From assembly GCA_023653055.1 (NCBI GenBank), contig JAMNXR010000006.1, forward strand, positions 1 through 64,000: 64,000 nt of DNA. Direction: 5' to 3'. The notes under the pieces were generated by a model that saw only the letters and a program-made list of their open reading frames with translations, had not been told where the DNA came from and searched no databases. The stretch's first letter is position 1; each line of letters begins with the position of its first letter. A program made the translations under genes and the position numbers. Of the stretch, positions 8,425 to 18,700 are shown one piece after another. This DNA is from Burkholderiaceae bacterium. Lineage in GTDB: Bacteria; Pseudomonadota; Gammaproteobacteria; Burkholderiales; Burkholderiaceae_B.

Positions 8425-9732
8425 TTAAGGAATCACAAAGGAGGCGACTTTAATTTTGTCTTTGGTGCGACAACGATCGCCACACACCATATCCGTCTTA
8501 TTGATCAGACCTTCGTAACTTGTCTTTTTTCCGTCAATTGTCACCACGACGGTGTAGGGAATATTTTCACGCCGATCCCTCGCGACGTTTGCGCTAAATA
8601 GCGCAACGTAGACGTCGTAACGACCCGCAGGCGGCTTGACGTTCCACGAAATATTTTCAACCGGATCTGGCCGTGACGCACAGCCTTCCATCTTTTGACA
8701 GGCATTTGCGTCAATGTCGAGACTGCCACCCGAGGGAGATTTGCGAACATTATTGTTGTACATGCTGATCGCGACACCAGCAGGCTCGACCACAATTAAA
8801 TCTAAGTCTGCTTGGTTTTCCCAGGCAAGCGTCACATTGACAAACTTGCCCTGCGCCACGGAGTTTTCTTTGAGTCGCCGGTCAATCTCTCCGCTTGTCA
8901 CAGTCGCTGGAGGCTCTTGAACCGCGACGGGCGGTATGACGACGGGGGGTGTCGAGACAACAGGCGGCTGAATAGGCGCAGGGGGGAAACATATCGCCGA
9001 CTTTTTATCGACTTTGCCCCAAAGCTCAGCGATGCGCGTGCGCAAGCCCTCTTCTACTTGAACAGATGGACCGGGATCTAAAACAGTCAGCCACTGCTTA
9101 TAAAACAAACCCGCAAACAACAGGAGACATAAGGCAGCCAGGGTCAGCCACTGGACTAGCGCGAGGAAACCAAAGGTTCGCGCAGGTGATTGTGCAGCGA
9201 CCTCAGCCGCTTTTTGCGAAGCGATGACTTTTGCTGCCGGCTTAAAGACCTCTGCGAAGCGGGTGTCAATGTTGTGATCGCTAGCCTTCGCACCGTAGGG
9301 TATACAGCCCCACTGCGTCAACACGAGCTGATCGCCGACCATAAAAAGAGAAGCTAACGCCTCTGGCGTCGTCAACATGGCATGCAAGGCTTGGGAACCA
9401 TATGCGGCCGAAGAACCCGCACCGGTTTGAACCTTATCTGCCACGCGACGCACCCTTGCACACGCTTGTGTCAAGGTTTTAGCAACACTCAGTTTTTCTT
9501 CTGGGGAAAGCGCATCGAAGGGACGTATCGGACCATCGAGCTTCGTGACCCAAGACACCTCGCCACGCATGACATTGGTGACAGGCTCGGCAAAAAGATG
9601 GATCAAGCTCTCATCTTGACCTTCCTTTTTTAGCAACCCCAACAACTGTTGGTAATAACTAAAAATAGGCTGACCGTTAATGCCCTGGACATCAATTTGA
9701 GTGCGTTTGGTAATAATCGGCAATGTTTGCAT
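8425..9732 (-). CDS. single-pass membrane protein with periplasmic DUF2135-like domain, function unknown
   Basis: A 435-residue protein of unknown function. Residues 1-185 are a soluble, probably cytosolic domain I do not recognise; 188-210 form one clear membrane helix (ALVQWLTLAALCLLLF); 249-276 are a proline-rich linker; 295-435 form a beta-rich C-terminal domain with TLAWENQADLDLIVVEP, SPSGGSLDIDANAC and PAGRYDVYV. That last pattern (W.N..DLDL.V..P, GG.LD.D.NAC, P.G.Y.V.V) resembles the DUF2135/YfaP-type domain. Four cysteines in the last domain (two near 345-351, two near the end) could form disulfides if it is periplasmic. It lies 33 bases downstream of the protease gene 9766-10860 on the same strand, so the two probably form an operon. 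Topology is inferred. Confidence 0.85.
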   Translation of the reverse strand: MQTLPIITKRTQIDVQGINGQPIFSYYQQLLGLLKKEGQDESLIHLFAEPVTNVMRGEVSWVTKLDGPIRPFDALSPEEKLSVAKTLTQACARVRRVADKVQTGAGSSAAYGSQALHAMLTTPEALASLFMVGDQLVLTQWGCIPYGAKASDHNIDTRFAEVFKPAAKVIASQKAAEVAAQSPARTFGFLALVQWLTLAALCLLLFAGLFYKQWLTVLDPGPSVQVEEGLRTRIAELWGKVDKKSAICFPPAPIQPPVVSTPPVVIPPVAVQEPPATVTSGEIDRRLKENSVAQGKFVNVTLAWENQADLDLIVVEPAGVAISMYNNNVRKSPSGGSLDIDANACQKMEGCASRPDPVENISWNVKPPAGRYDVYVALFSANVARDRRENIPYTVVVTIDGKKTSYEGLINKTDMVCGDRCRTKDKIKVASFVIP

Positions 9733-9765
9733 GGCGAGGGGCTCTGTCAGCGTTTGATGGCCGTG

Positions 9766-10860
9766 TTAATTCTTGGGGTCCGAGGAGCAGTCGTTGGCGA
9801 TCTTTGTATAAGAAACCCCACTCTGATCCAAGAAGCTGCGCAGTGCATTGCCCGACAAGGCATAAAGAGAACGGTCGCTAAACTTATCTGTTTGCGCCCC
9901 GATAAACGTGTTGACGCCCACGACATTGCCGCAACGATTGACTAGCGGCCCACCCGAACTACCCGTCGCGATCCGAGCGGTGTGTAAGACAAGCACCATG
10001 TTATTGGGTTGGCGCTGCAACACACTCACCTCGCCTTGAGAAAACACCGTATTGGGCGTAACAATATTGGCATCGACCCTAATCTCGGAGCTTGGAAAGC
10101 CAGAGGCCACCACAGTCTGTAGCAGTTGCGGTTGGGTGGAGATGGCAAGTGGCCGCACAGTCGCAGGGACTGTGTCCCCGCGCAATACCGCAAAGTCTGG
10201 GTTGGTGTATTCGGAGTCTTTCGTGGCAGCGATCAGTTTGACAGGCAAAGGCTGCTTACCTAAAAAACTGCTGGTGATGGCAAACTTTTTACCGGCTTCA
10301 ATGACGTGCCGATTGGTCACAACGGTATTCTTATCAATAAAAAATCCCGTTCCGTGACCAAGGTATTTCATTTGCTCTGAAAAAACCAACACTCTCACAG
10401 TTGCTGCCTCAAGCAAAGAAACTAACTGTTCTTGCGGTAGGATTTTTGTGGAGGTTTGCTCCGGAGGGGCTGGGCGGGATTCTGCCGGAGGTGGAGTCGC
10501 AGGTGCAGATGCTGACGGTGATGAGGGTGATGCAGAAGCCTCAGGCGTTGTCGTCAAAGACGCGTTCGGTCCGGTATTAGGCGACTGCGAAGACACAGAC
10601 ACACCTGAACCGGGCTGAGCACGCAACAGAGGCCCAACTTCGCCGCGGCGATAGGCCTGCATTTCTGGGCTGGTGCAAGCACTGTCCAGCATGCGCTGTA
10701 TGCGTTGGCTCTCTGCTTCGAGTCCCGCCACAATCTCACGATTGACATCAGCTGGACGCAGCACAACAAAAGGTCTGTTTGCCCACCAAAGGTACACAAA
10801 CAAATTGAGTGCGATCAAAATGATCGCCGCTACCGCAAACGTTCGAGTGGAAAGTTTCAT
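9766..10860 (-). CDS. membrane-anchored trypsin-like serine protease
   Basis: A 364-residue protein. Residues 7-27 are an uncleaved-looking signal anchor; 85-140 are a long Ser/Pro/Ala-rich linker; 145-364 are a trypsin-fold (S1/Deg-like) protease domain without PDZ domains. The triad is visible as H185 in VTNRHVIE, D222 in NPDFAVL and S302 in ATGSSGGPLV. It should act outside the inner membrane. Two cysteines near 61 and 310 plus one near the C-terminus could form disulfides. It is the first gene of a probable operon with the DUF2135-like membrane protein 33 bases downstream. Unlike DegP/DegS there is no PDZ sensor domain. The target is unknown. Confidence 0.9.
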   Translation of the reverse strand: MKLSTRTFAVAAIILIALNLFVYLWWANRPFVVLRPADVNREIVAGLEAESQRIQRMLDSACTSPEMQAYRRGEVGPLLRAQPGSGVSVSSQSPNTGPNASLTTTPEASASPSSPSASAPATPPPAESRPAPPEQTSTKILPQEQLVSLLEAATVRVLVFSEQMKYLGHGTGFFIDKNTVVTNRHVIEAGKKFAITSSFLGKQPLPVKLIAATKDSEYTNPDFAVLRGDTVPATVRPLAISTQPQLLQTVVASGFPSSEIRVDANIVTPNTVFSQGEVSVLQRQPNNMVLVLHTARIATGSSGGPLVNRCGNVVGVNTFIGAQTDKFSDRSLYALSGNALRSFLDQSGVSYTKIANDCSSDPKN

Positions 10861-10876
10861 GTGAGAGACATCATGC

Positions 10877-12040
10877 TTAGCTCGCGAGCGCTCTCATTTC
10901 GGCGTATAGATCCGCCTTGCCCTCAAAGCCAATGCCGACCAGCTCTGGCAAAGTCACAATACTATTTTCAACCCGAGCGCCATCCGGAAAGCCACCATAG
11001 GGTTGAAACAGATCAGGATAGCTTTCATTGCCACCGAGCCCCAACCCTGCGGCGATAGCCAACGACATTTGATGACCGCCGTGCGGCACACAGCGCGTTG
11101 GCGACCAGTCGTATTCGCGCAGCATATCCAGCGTGCGTAAATACTCCACCAGTCCATAACTGAGCGCGCAATCAAACTGCAGCCAATCACGATCGCGACG
11201 CATCCCGCCATAACGGATCAAATTACGCGCATCTTGCATAGAAAATAGGTTTTCGCCGGTCGCCATCGAATTTTCATAATGCTGACCCAGCTCGGCTTGC
11301 AATTCATAATCCAATGGGTCGCCCGCCTCCTCATACCAAAAGAGGTTGTATTGGGCGAGCTCTTTGCCATAGGCAATCGCCGTCTTAAGGTCAAAGCGAC
11401 CATTCGCATCCACCGCTAAACGCTGACCTGGGCCTAAAAGCTTCAGTACAACTTCGATACGCTTGCAGTCTTCGGCCAAAGAGGCACCGCCAATTTTTTT
11501 CTTGACCACGGAGTAGCCACGATCCAGATAGCTCTGCATTTCGCGGGTCAGCCCCTCAAGACCCTGACCAGGCCAATAGTATCCGCCCGCAGCATACACA
11601 AACACTTTACGATTAGGTTGACCATTGCCGTAACGATCCGCGAGCATCTGATAAAGCGGTACGCCTTCAATCTTGGCCACCGCATCCCAAATCGCCATAT
11701 CGATCGTGCCGATCGCCACTGAGCGCTCGCCATGGCCGCCAGGCTTTTCGTTATTCATCATCGTGGCCCAGATCTTGTGTGGGCACAAAATGCCACGCGC
11801 ATCGAGTAAGGTATCAGGCGCCGCTTCAAGTACGCGAGGAATAAATCGCTCTCGCATCAATGCGCCCTGACCGTAGCGACCGTTGGAGTTGAATCCGTAT
11901 CCAATCACAGGCTTGCCATCACGGATCACGTCCGTCACCACAGCGACCAAGCTCAAGGTCATCTTCGAGAAATCAATATAGGCGTTTCTGATGTTCGACT
12001 TAATTGGGCGGGTGGACTCGCGAATTTCAACAATTTTCAT
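10877..12040 (-). CDS. enolase-superfamily acid-sugar dehydratase, D-tartrate dehydratase-like
   Basis: A 387-residue mandelate racemase/muconate lactonizing enzyme superfamily member. It has the KxK general-base motif (VVKKKIG), metal ligands in AVDANGR, EEAGDP and ATGENLFS, and a C-terminal histidine in CVPHGGHQ. This combination and the overall sequence are like D-(-)-tartrate dehydratase, which converts D-tartrate to oxaloacetate by Mg-dependent abstraction of the alpha proton. Divergent from garD (73-bp shared promoter region), which supports a role in dicarboxylic acid-sugar use; a galactarate- or talarate-type activity is an alternative. Its start is preceded by no strong ribosome-binding site. 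Confidence 0.8.
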   Translation of the reverse strand: MKIVEIRESTRPIKSNIRNAYIDFSKMTLSLVAVVTDVIRDGKPVIGYGFNSNGRYGQGALMRERFIPRVLEAAPDTLLDARGILCPHKIWATMMNNEKPGGHGERSVAIGTIDMAIWDAVAKIEGVPLYQMLADRYGNGQPNRKVFVYAAGGYYWPGQGLEGLTREMQSYLDRGYSVVKKKIGGASLAEDCKRIEVVLKLLGPGQRLAVDANGRFDLKTAIAYGKELAQYNLFWYEEAGDPLDYELQAELGQHYENSMATGENLFSMQDARNLIRYGGMRRDRDWLQFDCALSYGLVEYLRTLDMLREYDWSPTRCVPHGGHQMSLAIAAGLGLGGNESYPDLFQPYGGFPDGARVENSIVTLPELVGIGFEGKADLYAEMRALAS

Positions 12041-12113
12041 TTTTATAAAGTGTCTGCGTTTGAAGAAAGGTCGGTATAAGATGTGTCGTCATTATCGTTA
12101 AAAAAACAGAGCC

Positions 12114-13682
12114 ATGGCCACTTCTTTGACAAGCAGCACCCCACTTTTAATCAAAATGCATCCAAACGACAACGTCGCCATTGTAGGCAATGACGGAGGC
12201 CTTGCGGCTGGAACAGTCGTTTTGGACGGGCTTATCCTCAAGGACAAAGTGCCGCAAGCACACAAGGTGGCTTTAATCGACTTCAAGACGGACCAAGCCG
12301 TGACCCGCTATGGGGTCACCATCGGCTTTGCGATCAAAGACATCCCTGCTGGTAGTTGGATTCATGAGCGTCTACTCAGAATGCCTGAGGCGAGAAATTT
12401 TGAAAACCTACCCATCGCGACCGTTAAGCCCAATCTAGGCGGCCCCCTCGAGGGTTATACCTTTGAAGGGTATCGCAACGAAGATGGCTCGGTCGGCACA
12501 CGTAACTTGCTTGGCATCACCACGACAGTTCAATGCGTTGCCGGGGTAGTTGACTTTGCTGTGCAGCGCATCAAAAGTGAGCTGTTGCCCAAATATCCAA
12601 ACGTCGATGATGTCGTCGGACTCGATCATGCCTACGGCTGCGGTGTAGCCATTGATGCCCCCGAAGCCGTCATTCCGATCCGAACCGTCCGCAACATCAG
12701 CCTAAACCCCAACTTTGGTGGCGAAATCATGGTGGTGAGCCTGGGCTGTGAAAAGCTCCAACCAGATCGTCTCATGCCACCCGGCAGCTTTCCGATTAAA
12801 GATGACCGATCGACGGGCGTGGATACCGTTTGTCTGCAAGACCCCAAGCATGTAGGCTTTATGTCGATGATCGATGCCATCATGCAAGAAGCCTCCGTCC
12901 ATCTCAACAGACTCAATCAACGCAAACGTGAAACAGTGCCCGCCAGTGAACTGGTGGTGGGAATGCAGTGCGGCGGCAGTGATGCGCTCAGCGGCGTCAC
13001 CGCAAATCCCGCACTCGGCAAAGCCGCTGATTTGCTGGTGCGCGCCGGTGCCACCGTGATGTTTAGCGAAAACACTGAGGTGCGCGATGGCGTAGACCAA
13101 CTGACCTCACGGGCCGCCACGCCAGAGGTGGCCCGCGATATCGTCGCCGAACTCGACTGGTATGACAAATACCTGGCACGCGGCAAGGTGGACCGCAGCG
13201 CCAATACGACACCGGGCAATAAAGCCGGTGGCTTGGCTAATATTGTTGAAAAAGCGATGGGCTCAATTATTAAAAGCGGCTCCGCCCCCATTTCAAGCGT
13301 GCTGTCACCTGGCAACAAGCTTGCGCGCGATCAGCGTGGGCTGGTGTATGCCGCCACGCCCGCCAGTGATTTCATCTGTGGAACACTGCAGCTGGCCGCG
13401 GGCATGAATCTGCATATTTTTACGACCGGACGGGGTACGCCCTATGGCCTAGCCCATTGCCCTGTCATCAAAGTAGCGACACGCTCAGACTTGGCCCGTC
13501 GCTGGCACGACCTGATGGATGTCAATGCTGGTCGCGTGGCAGACGGCGAGCTCACGCTAGATGAGTTGGGATGGGAAATTTTTCATTTGATGCTTGATAT
13601 CGCCAGCGGACGTAAAACCTGGGCGGAGCAATGGAAAATTCATAACGCGCTGGTGTTGTTTAATCCCGCACCGATTACTTAA
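12114..13682 (+). CDS. garD: galactarate dehydratase
   Basis: A 522-residue UxaA-family protein that matches the E. coli GarD pattern throughout: an N-terminal SAF-type domain ([14 protein letters not shown]), [44 protein letters not shown] and [10 protein letters not shown]. It dehydrates galactarate to 5-keto-4-deoxy-D-glucarate, using Fe(II) in characterised members. The length is nearly identical to E. coli GarD (523). Start ATG at 12114 with a weak upstream ACAGAG. Divergent from the tartrate-dehydratase-like gene. The next pathway step is a GarL-type aldolase of the HpcH/HpaI family; a family member sits at 28908 but is not adjacent, so its involvement is only a guess. Confidence 0.95.
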   Translation: MATSLTSSTPLLIKMHPNDNVAIVGNDGGLAAGTVVLDGLILKDKVPQAHKVALIDFKTDQAVTRYGVTIGFAIKDIPAGSWIHERLLRMPEARNFENLPIATVKPNLGGPLEGYTFEGYRNEDGSVGTRNLLGITTTVQCVAGVVDFAVQRIKSELLPKYPNVDDVVGLDHAYGCGVAIDAPEAVIPIRTVRNISLNPNFGGEIMVVSLGCEKLQPDRLMPPGSFPIKDDRSTGVDTVCLQDPKHVGFMSMIDAIMQEASVHLNRLNQRKRETVPASELVVGMQCGGSDALSGVTANPALGKAADLLVRAGATVMFSENTEVRDGVDQLTSRAATPEVARDIVAELDWYDKYLARGKVDRSANTTPGNKAGGLANIVEKAMGSIIKSGSAPISSVLSPGNKLARDQRGLVYAATPASDFICGTLQLAAGMNLHIFTTGRGTPYGLAHCPVIKVATRSDLARRWHDLMDVNAGRVADGELTLDELGWEIFHLMLDIASGRKTWAEQWKIHNALVLFNPAPIT

Positions 13683-13716
13683 ACCACTCACTTAAACCGC
13701 TCACTTAAACCAACCC
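13678..13716. repeat. three 13-bp tandem copies filling the garD/nucleotidyltransferase junction
   Basis: Three adjacent 13-base units (13678-13690, 13691-13703, 13704-13716) share the core CTTAAACC; the first two differ at one base (CTTAAACCACTCA and CTTAAACCGCTCA), and the third has a diverged tail. The first copy contains the garD TAA stop and the third ends at the next gene's ATG, so the whole 34-base intergenic space is repeat. Confidence 0.8.
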
Positions 13717-14388
13717 ATGCGTCGCCCCCTCACTGCTGAAGTCACCCAGCCTTTTATGGCCCTCTTGCTCGCAGCGGGCGAGGGATCTCGCCTAGGTGGT
13801 GTCCCAAAATGTCTATTGAGGATGTGCGAACAAACCTTACTCGAACGCCAGATTTTTGCGCTCATGGCGGCAGGCGCCTCAAACATCGTCGTGGTGACTG
13901 GTTTTTATTTTACGAATGTAGAAGCCGAGCTCACTCGCATCGCGGACACTTCGGGTGCCCTCCTGCAAATCGTTCGCAATCCACAACCAGAGCAAGGGCA
14001 GCAATCCTCTGTGTTGCTTGGGCTCGCTGCGATTGCCGCACACCAAACACATTTGCCTGTCTTAATCGCGCTCGCCGATCAGCCCCTCATGGAGGCCGCT
14101 GACTATTGCGCTTGCCTACATGCTTTTGACAAACGCCCCCCAGAACGCTCCATTCTGTATCCCATCGTCAATCAGCAACGCGGAAACCCCGTCCTCTTGA
14201 CCCACTCAGTCATGCAACACGTTCTAGAGTCTGGACAAACATGTCGCGACTACATTCATTCCCATCCTGATAATGTTCACCGTTTTATCACTGCCATTGA
14301 CCACTTTGTCTTTGATATCGACACCGCCAGCGATTTAGACAGGTTTCATGCCCGCACGGGTATGACACTCAGCTTACCCAGTCAGTAG
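13717..14388 (+). CDS. MobA/MocA-like nucleotidyltransferase
   Basis: A 223-residue NTP-transferase-fold protein with the nucleotide-binding LLLAAGEGSRLGG loop, the PKCLL lysine, and the metal-binding aspartate in ALADQPL. Members make molybdenum-cofactor dinucleotides (MocA: molybdopterin cytosine dinucleotide; MobA: guanine) or related nucleotide-activated small molecules. MocA homologues normally sit with xanthine-dehydrogenase-family molybdoenzymes; none is present in this window. It follows garD by 34 bases of repeat and precedes the aminotransferase by 120 bases, so operon membership is uncertain. Confidence 0.8.
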   Translation: MRRPLTAEVTQPFMALLLAAGEGSRLGGVPKCLLRMCEQTLLERQIFALMAAGASNIVVVTGFYFTNVEAELTRIADTSGALLQIVRNPQPEQGQQSSVLLGLAAIAAHQTHLPVLIALADQPLMEAADYCACLHAFDKRPPERSILYPIVNQQRGNPVLLTHSVMQHVLESGQTCRDYIHSHPDNVHRFITAIDHFVFDIDTASDLDRFHARTGMTLSLPSQ

Positions 14389-14508
14389 CCACCCAGCCCC
14401 CATTTAGACTGTTCAATTTTGCTGTTTTCGCCAGGCAAGACTTGGGATTAAACCAATCTTGGTACGCCTTATGGTATTTTTCTTCAAATATCAAAAATTG
14501 GAGCCTTC

Positions 14509-15723
14509 ATGCTTAAGCTTAATTTTCACCCTACGGGTCGCCATTTTTTACAGATTCCTGGTCCGAGCCCTGTGCCCGATCGGATTTTGCGCGCGATTAG
14601 CCTACCGACCATCGATCACCGTGGACCAGAATTTGGTGCGTTAGGTCGCAAAGTGCTGGAGGGGATGAAAACGATTTTCAAGACGGAACATCCGGTTGTG
14701 ATTTACCCCGCATCGGGAACAGGTGCTTGGGAAGCAGCCCTCGTCAACACGCTCAGCGCAGGCGACCACATTTTGATGTTTGAAACAGGTCAGTTTGCCT
14801 CACTTTGGAACAAACTTGCGACGCGTATCGGCCTGAAGACTGAAATCATGTCATGGCAAGGTCAAGACGAACATTTGCCCAACGCGCCCGGCTGGCGTCG
14901 AGGTGTTCAGGCTGACATGATTCATGCGCGTCTGCTTGAAGACAAATCCCATTCCATTAAAGCGGTCTGCGTCGTGCATAACGAAACATCGACAGGCGTG
15001 ACCTCTGATATCGCTGCCGTGCGCAAAGCCATTGACGATGCCAAGCACCCTGCTCTGTTGATCGTTGATACGATCTCTGGTTTGGCCAGTGCCGACTTTA
15101 GACACGACCAGTGGGGCATCGATGTCTCCGTGAGTGGCTCGCAAAAAGGCTTGATGTTGCCGCCAGGCATTAGCTTTAACGCGTTATCACCACGCGCCAT
15201 TGAGGCCTCCAAAACCGCAAATCTGCCACGCTCCTTTTGGGCATGGGATGAAATCATTGAAATGAACAAGGATGGCTACTGGCCCTATACGTCTAGCACC
15301 AACTTGCTATATGGCCTGTCAGAGGCGATTGACATGCTGACAGAGGAAGGCATGGAAAATGTCTTTGCCCGTCATCAACGCTGGGCCGCAGGGGTGCGCG
15401 CCGCTGTCAACGCCTGGGGCTTACCGATTCAGTGCGCCGACCCGAGCGTGTATTCACCTATTTTGACCGGCGTCATCACACCCGTCGGTGTCGATGCCGA
15501 TGCCATCCGCAAGTTAGTACAACAACGCTTTGACTTGTCGCTCGGCACGGGCTTGGGCAAGCTCAAAGGCAGAATGTTCCGCATTGGTCATTTGGGTGAT
15601 AGTAACGATCTGACGTTGCTCGCCACGCTCACTGGCATTGAAATGGGTCTGAAACTTTCTGGTGTCAAACTCGCCGGTAGTGGCGTTGCAGCAGGCATGG
15701 ACTATTTCGCCAACGCATCATGA
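14509..15723 (+). CDS. class V aminotransferase, serine-glyoxylate aminotransferase-like
   Basis: A 404-residue PLP enzyme of the class V family. The PLP lysine is in SGSQKGLMLPPG, with NETSTGV and DTISGLAS upstream, and the N-terminal PGPSPVP/DHRGPEF segments match serine-glyoxylate and alanine-glyoxylate aminotransferases in sequence and length. It would transfer an amino group to glyoxylate, giving glycine and, from serine, hydroxypyruvate. Start ATG at 14509 with GGAG 5 bases upstream. Its stop overlaps the start of the fused hydroxyacid dehydrogenase by four bases (ATGA), so the two are translationally coupled; this fits glyoxylate being made by one and used by the other. Confidence 0.9.
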   Translation: MLKLNFHPTGRHFLQIPGPSPVPDRILRAISLPTIDHRGPEFGALGRKVLEGMKTIFKTEHPVVIYPASGTGAWEAALVNTLSAGDHILMFETGQFASLWNKLATRIGLKTEIMSWQGQDEHLPNAPGWRRGVQADMIHARLLEDKSHSIKAVCVVHNETSTGVTSDIAAVRKAIDDAKHPALLIVDTISGLASADFRHDQWGIDVSVSGSQKGLMLPPGISFNALSPRAIEASKTANLPRSFWAWDEIIEMNKDGYWPYTSSTNLLYGLSEAIDMLTEEGMENVFARHQRWAAGVRAAVNAWGLPIQCADPSVYSPILTGVITPVGVDADAIRKLVQQRFDLSLGTGLGKLKGRMFRIGHLGDSNDLTLLATLTGIEMGLKLSGVKLAGSGVAAGMDYFANAS

Positions 15724-18700
15724 GCACCCTCGCATCTCCTGCACTTCCCAAGCCGATTTTCTTTTCACCGACCAAATCTGGGGTCAGCTCGCCTCTCTCG
15801 CAACTGCTGTCCAAGGAGTTGCGCGGGGATGTGTTGTTTGATGGTGCCAGCCGAGGGCGTTACTCGACCGATGCCTCGATCTACCAAATCACGCCAATTG
15901 GCGTCGTGATCCCTCGCGATCAGGCGGATGTCTTGCGCGCACTCGACATAGCACGTGATCAAAAAGTCGCGGTACTGTCACGCGGCGCGGGAACCAGTCA
16001 GTGTGGACAGACTGTGGGCGATGCGCTCATCATCGATAACAGTCGATGGCTGTGTAACGTCGTTGATTTCGATGAACACGCCCGCACCGTTACGGTCGAG
16101 CCTGGCATTGTATTGGACCATCTCAATGCCTGGCTCAAGCCTTATGGGTTGTGGTTCCCCGTTGATGTTTCTACGGGTGCACAGTGCACCATTGGCGGTA
16201 TGACTGGCAACAACTCCTGTGGCTCGCGTTCGATCGAATACGGCAATATGGTGCATAACGTGCTCGGCATTGATGCTGTGCTGCCGGATGGGACACAGGC
16301 GTATTTCGGCTCACTCAAACATCCCGTTCAAGGCGCAAGGCTTGAAGGTATTTTAGAAACACTCAAAACAATTGCGACGCGTGAGCGCGGCGAACTCGCT
16401 GAGCGCATTCCAAAGGTATTACGACGTGTCGCAGGCTACAACATCGACCTCTTTGACTGTCAAAATCCACGTGCATATACCGATGACGGTATCGCCAACC
16501 TATCTCATTTGTTAGTGGGCTCAGAGGGCACCCTCGCCTACAGTCGCCAAATCACGCTCAAACTTTCTCCCCTACCCGAACACAAAACACTGGGTGTGGT
16601 GAATTTTCAAAGCTTTTACAAAGCCATGGAAACCACCCAGCATATTGTTAAACTCAAACCCACTGCAGTTGAACTCGTCGACCGGACCATGATTGAGCTG
16701 GCGATGGAGAATCCCGCGTTTAGACCTGTCATTGAAAAAGCCTTGGTCGGTTCGCCCGCGGCCATTTTGTTGGTTGAGTTTGCCGGACAAGATCAAGCTG
16801 AGTTGATTCAGCAACTCGATGAACTCGACACGCTCATGAGCGATCTAGGTTTGCCGAATTGCGTGGTCAAAATGCCCGAAGCTAAAGCGCAAAAAGCACT
16901 TTGGGATGTACGTAAAGCCGGCCTGAACATCATGATGAGCATGAAAGGCGACGGAAAGCCGGTCTCTTTTGTCGAGGATTGTGCCGTCCCCCTTGAGCAC
17001 TTGGCCGACTACACCAGTCGATTGACCGAAGTCTTTAACCGCTACGGCACCGAGGGTACCTGGTATGCCCATGCGAGCGTGGGGACGCTGCACGTACGCC
17101 CGATTTTAGACATGAGACGTGAGGGCGCCGCGCAAATGCGCGCGATTGCCGAGGAAACGTCTGCCCTGGTGCGCGAATACAAAGGGGCCTTGTCGGGCGA
17201 GCATGGAGATGGTCTGTGTCGCGGCGAATGGGTATCGTGGCAGTATGGTCCGCGTATTCATCAAGCGTTTGCTGAAATCAAGACCTTGTTCGATCCTGAG
17301 AATCGCTTTAGTCCCAACAAGATGATTCATCCCCCAAAAATGGATGATCGCAGTAATTTCCGTTTTGCTCCAGGCTACACGGTCGCCTCGACACCGACAG
17401 CGCTGGACTGGTCTGCCTGGAACGTTTTACGTGATCCGCTGACTGGGGTGGAAACTGCACCAGGCACAGGTGTCGACGCAAGCGGCGGTTTGGCCTCAGC
17501 TATCGAAATGTGTAACAACAACGGGCATTGCCGCAAGTTTGATGCCGGTACGATGTGCCCAAGCTATCGCATCACCAAGGACGAGCAACATTTGACACGC
17601 GGACGTGCCAACACCTTAAGACTGGCGCTCTCTGGTCAGCTGGGGACCGAAGGCTTAGCCAGTCCCGAAGTCAAAGAAACACTTGACCTCTGCGTCTCCT
17701 GCAAAGGTTGCAAGCGCGACTGTCCGACCGGCGTTGATATGGCCAAGATGAAAATCGAAGCCCGCGCGGCTTGGGCCAAGCGTCATGGCACGACCTTGCG
17801 AGAAAAACTTGTTGCGTACATGCCGCGTTATGCAGGTGTCGCGAGTCGCCTGGGTGGCCTCTTGAGCGCACTAGAGCACACGCCCGTGATTGGCACGATG
17901 ACCAAGCGCGCACTTGGGTTTGCAACTGAGCGTTCCTTGCCGCGCTTTAAAACAAGCTTTCTTGGACAGCAGGCCGAACAAACGCCCGCCGCCTCTGGTC
18001 GCGAAGTGTTGCTGTTTGTAGATACCTTCAATAACTATATTGATACACAAAATGCCTATGCAGCCCAGCGCGTCTTAAAAGCTGCAGGCTACACGGTTCA
18101 TTTAAATCAACGCCCTGGCGAACGGCCGTTATGCTGTGGTCGTACGTTCCTTTCTGCGGGCATGGTGGACCAAGCCAAAGCTGAAGCCCGACGCACCCTG
18201 GATGCGCTCGTACCTTTCGTCAAGCGCGGTGTGGCGATTGTGGGGCTCGAGCCATCTTGTTTACTGACGTTGCGTGATGAGTTTTTAGACTACGGATACG
18301 GCGACGAGGCCAAGCTCCTCGCGCAACATTCCTTTTTGTTTGAAGAGTTCTTAGTCAACGAACAAAAGGCCGGTCGCTTTACTCTCGCACTCAAAGCCAT
18401 TGATACCAATACCGCCATGCTGCACGGCCATTGTCATCAAAAAGCGTTTGATGCCTTAACGCCTGTTCAAACAGTTTTGAGCTGGATCCCTGGGCTCAAA
18501 GTCTCAACCATTGAGTCCTCATGCTGCGGCATGGCAGGAAGCTTTGGTTACGAAGCGGAGCACCATGCCGCATCCATGGCGATGGCCGAAATGTCTCTCT
18601 TACCTGCCATTCGTAGTCGTGCTGCGGGCACCGTTGTTGTGGCGGACGGCACCAGCTGCCGACACCAAATCCAAGACGGCGCCGATGCAGAGGCCACGCA

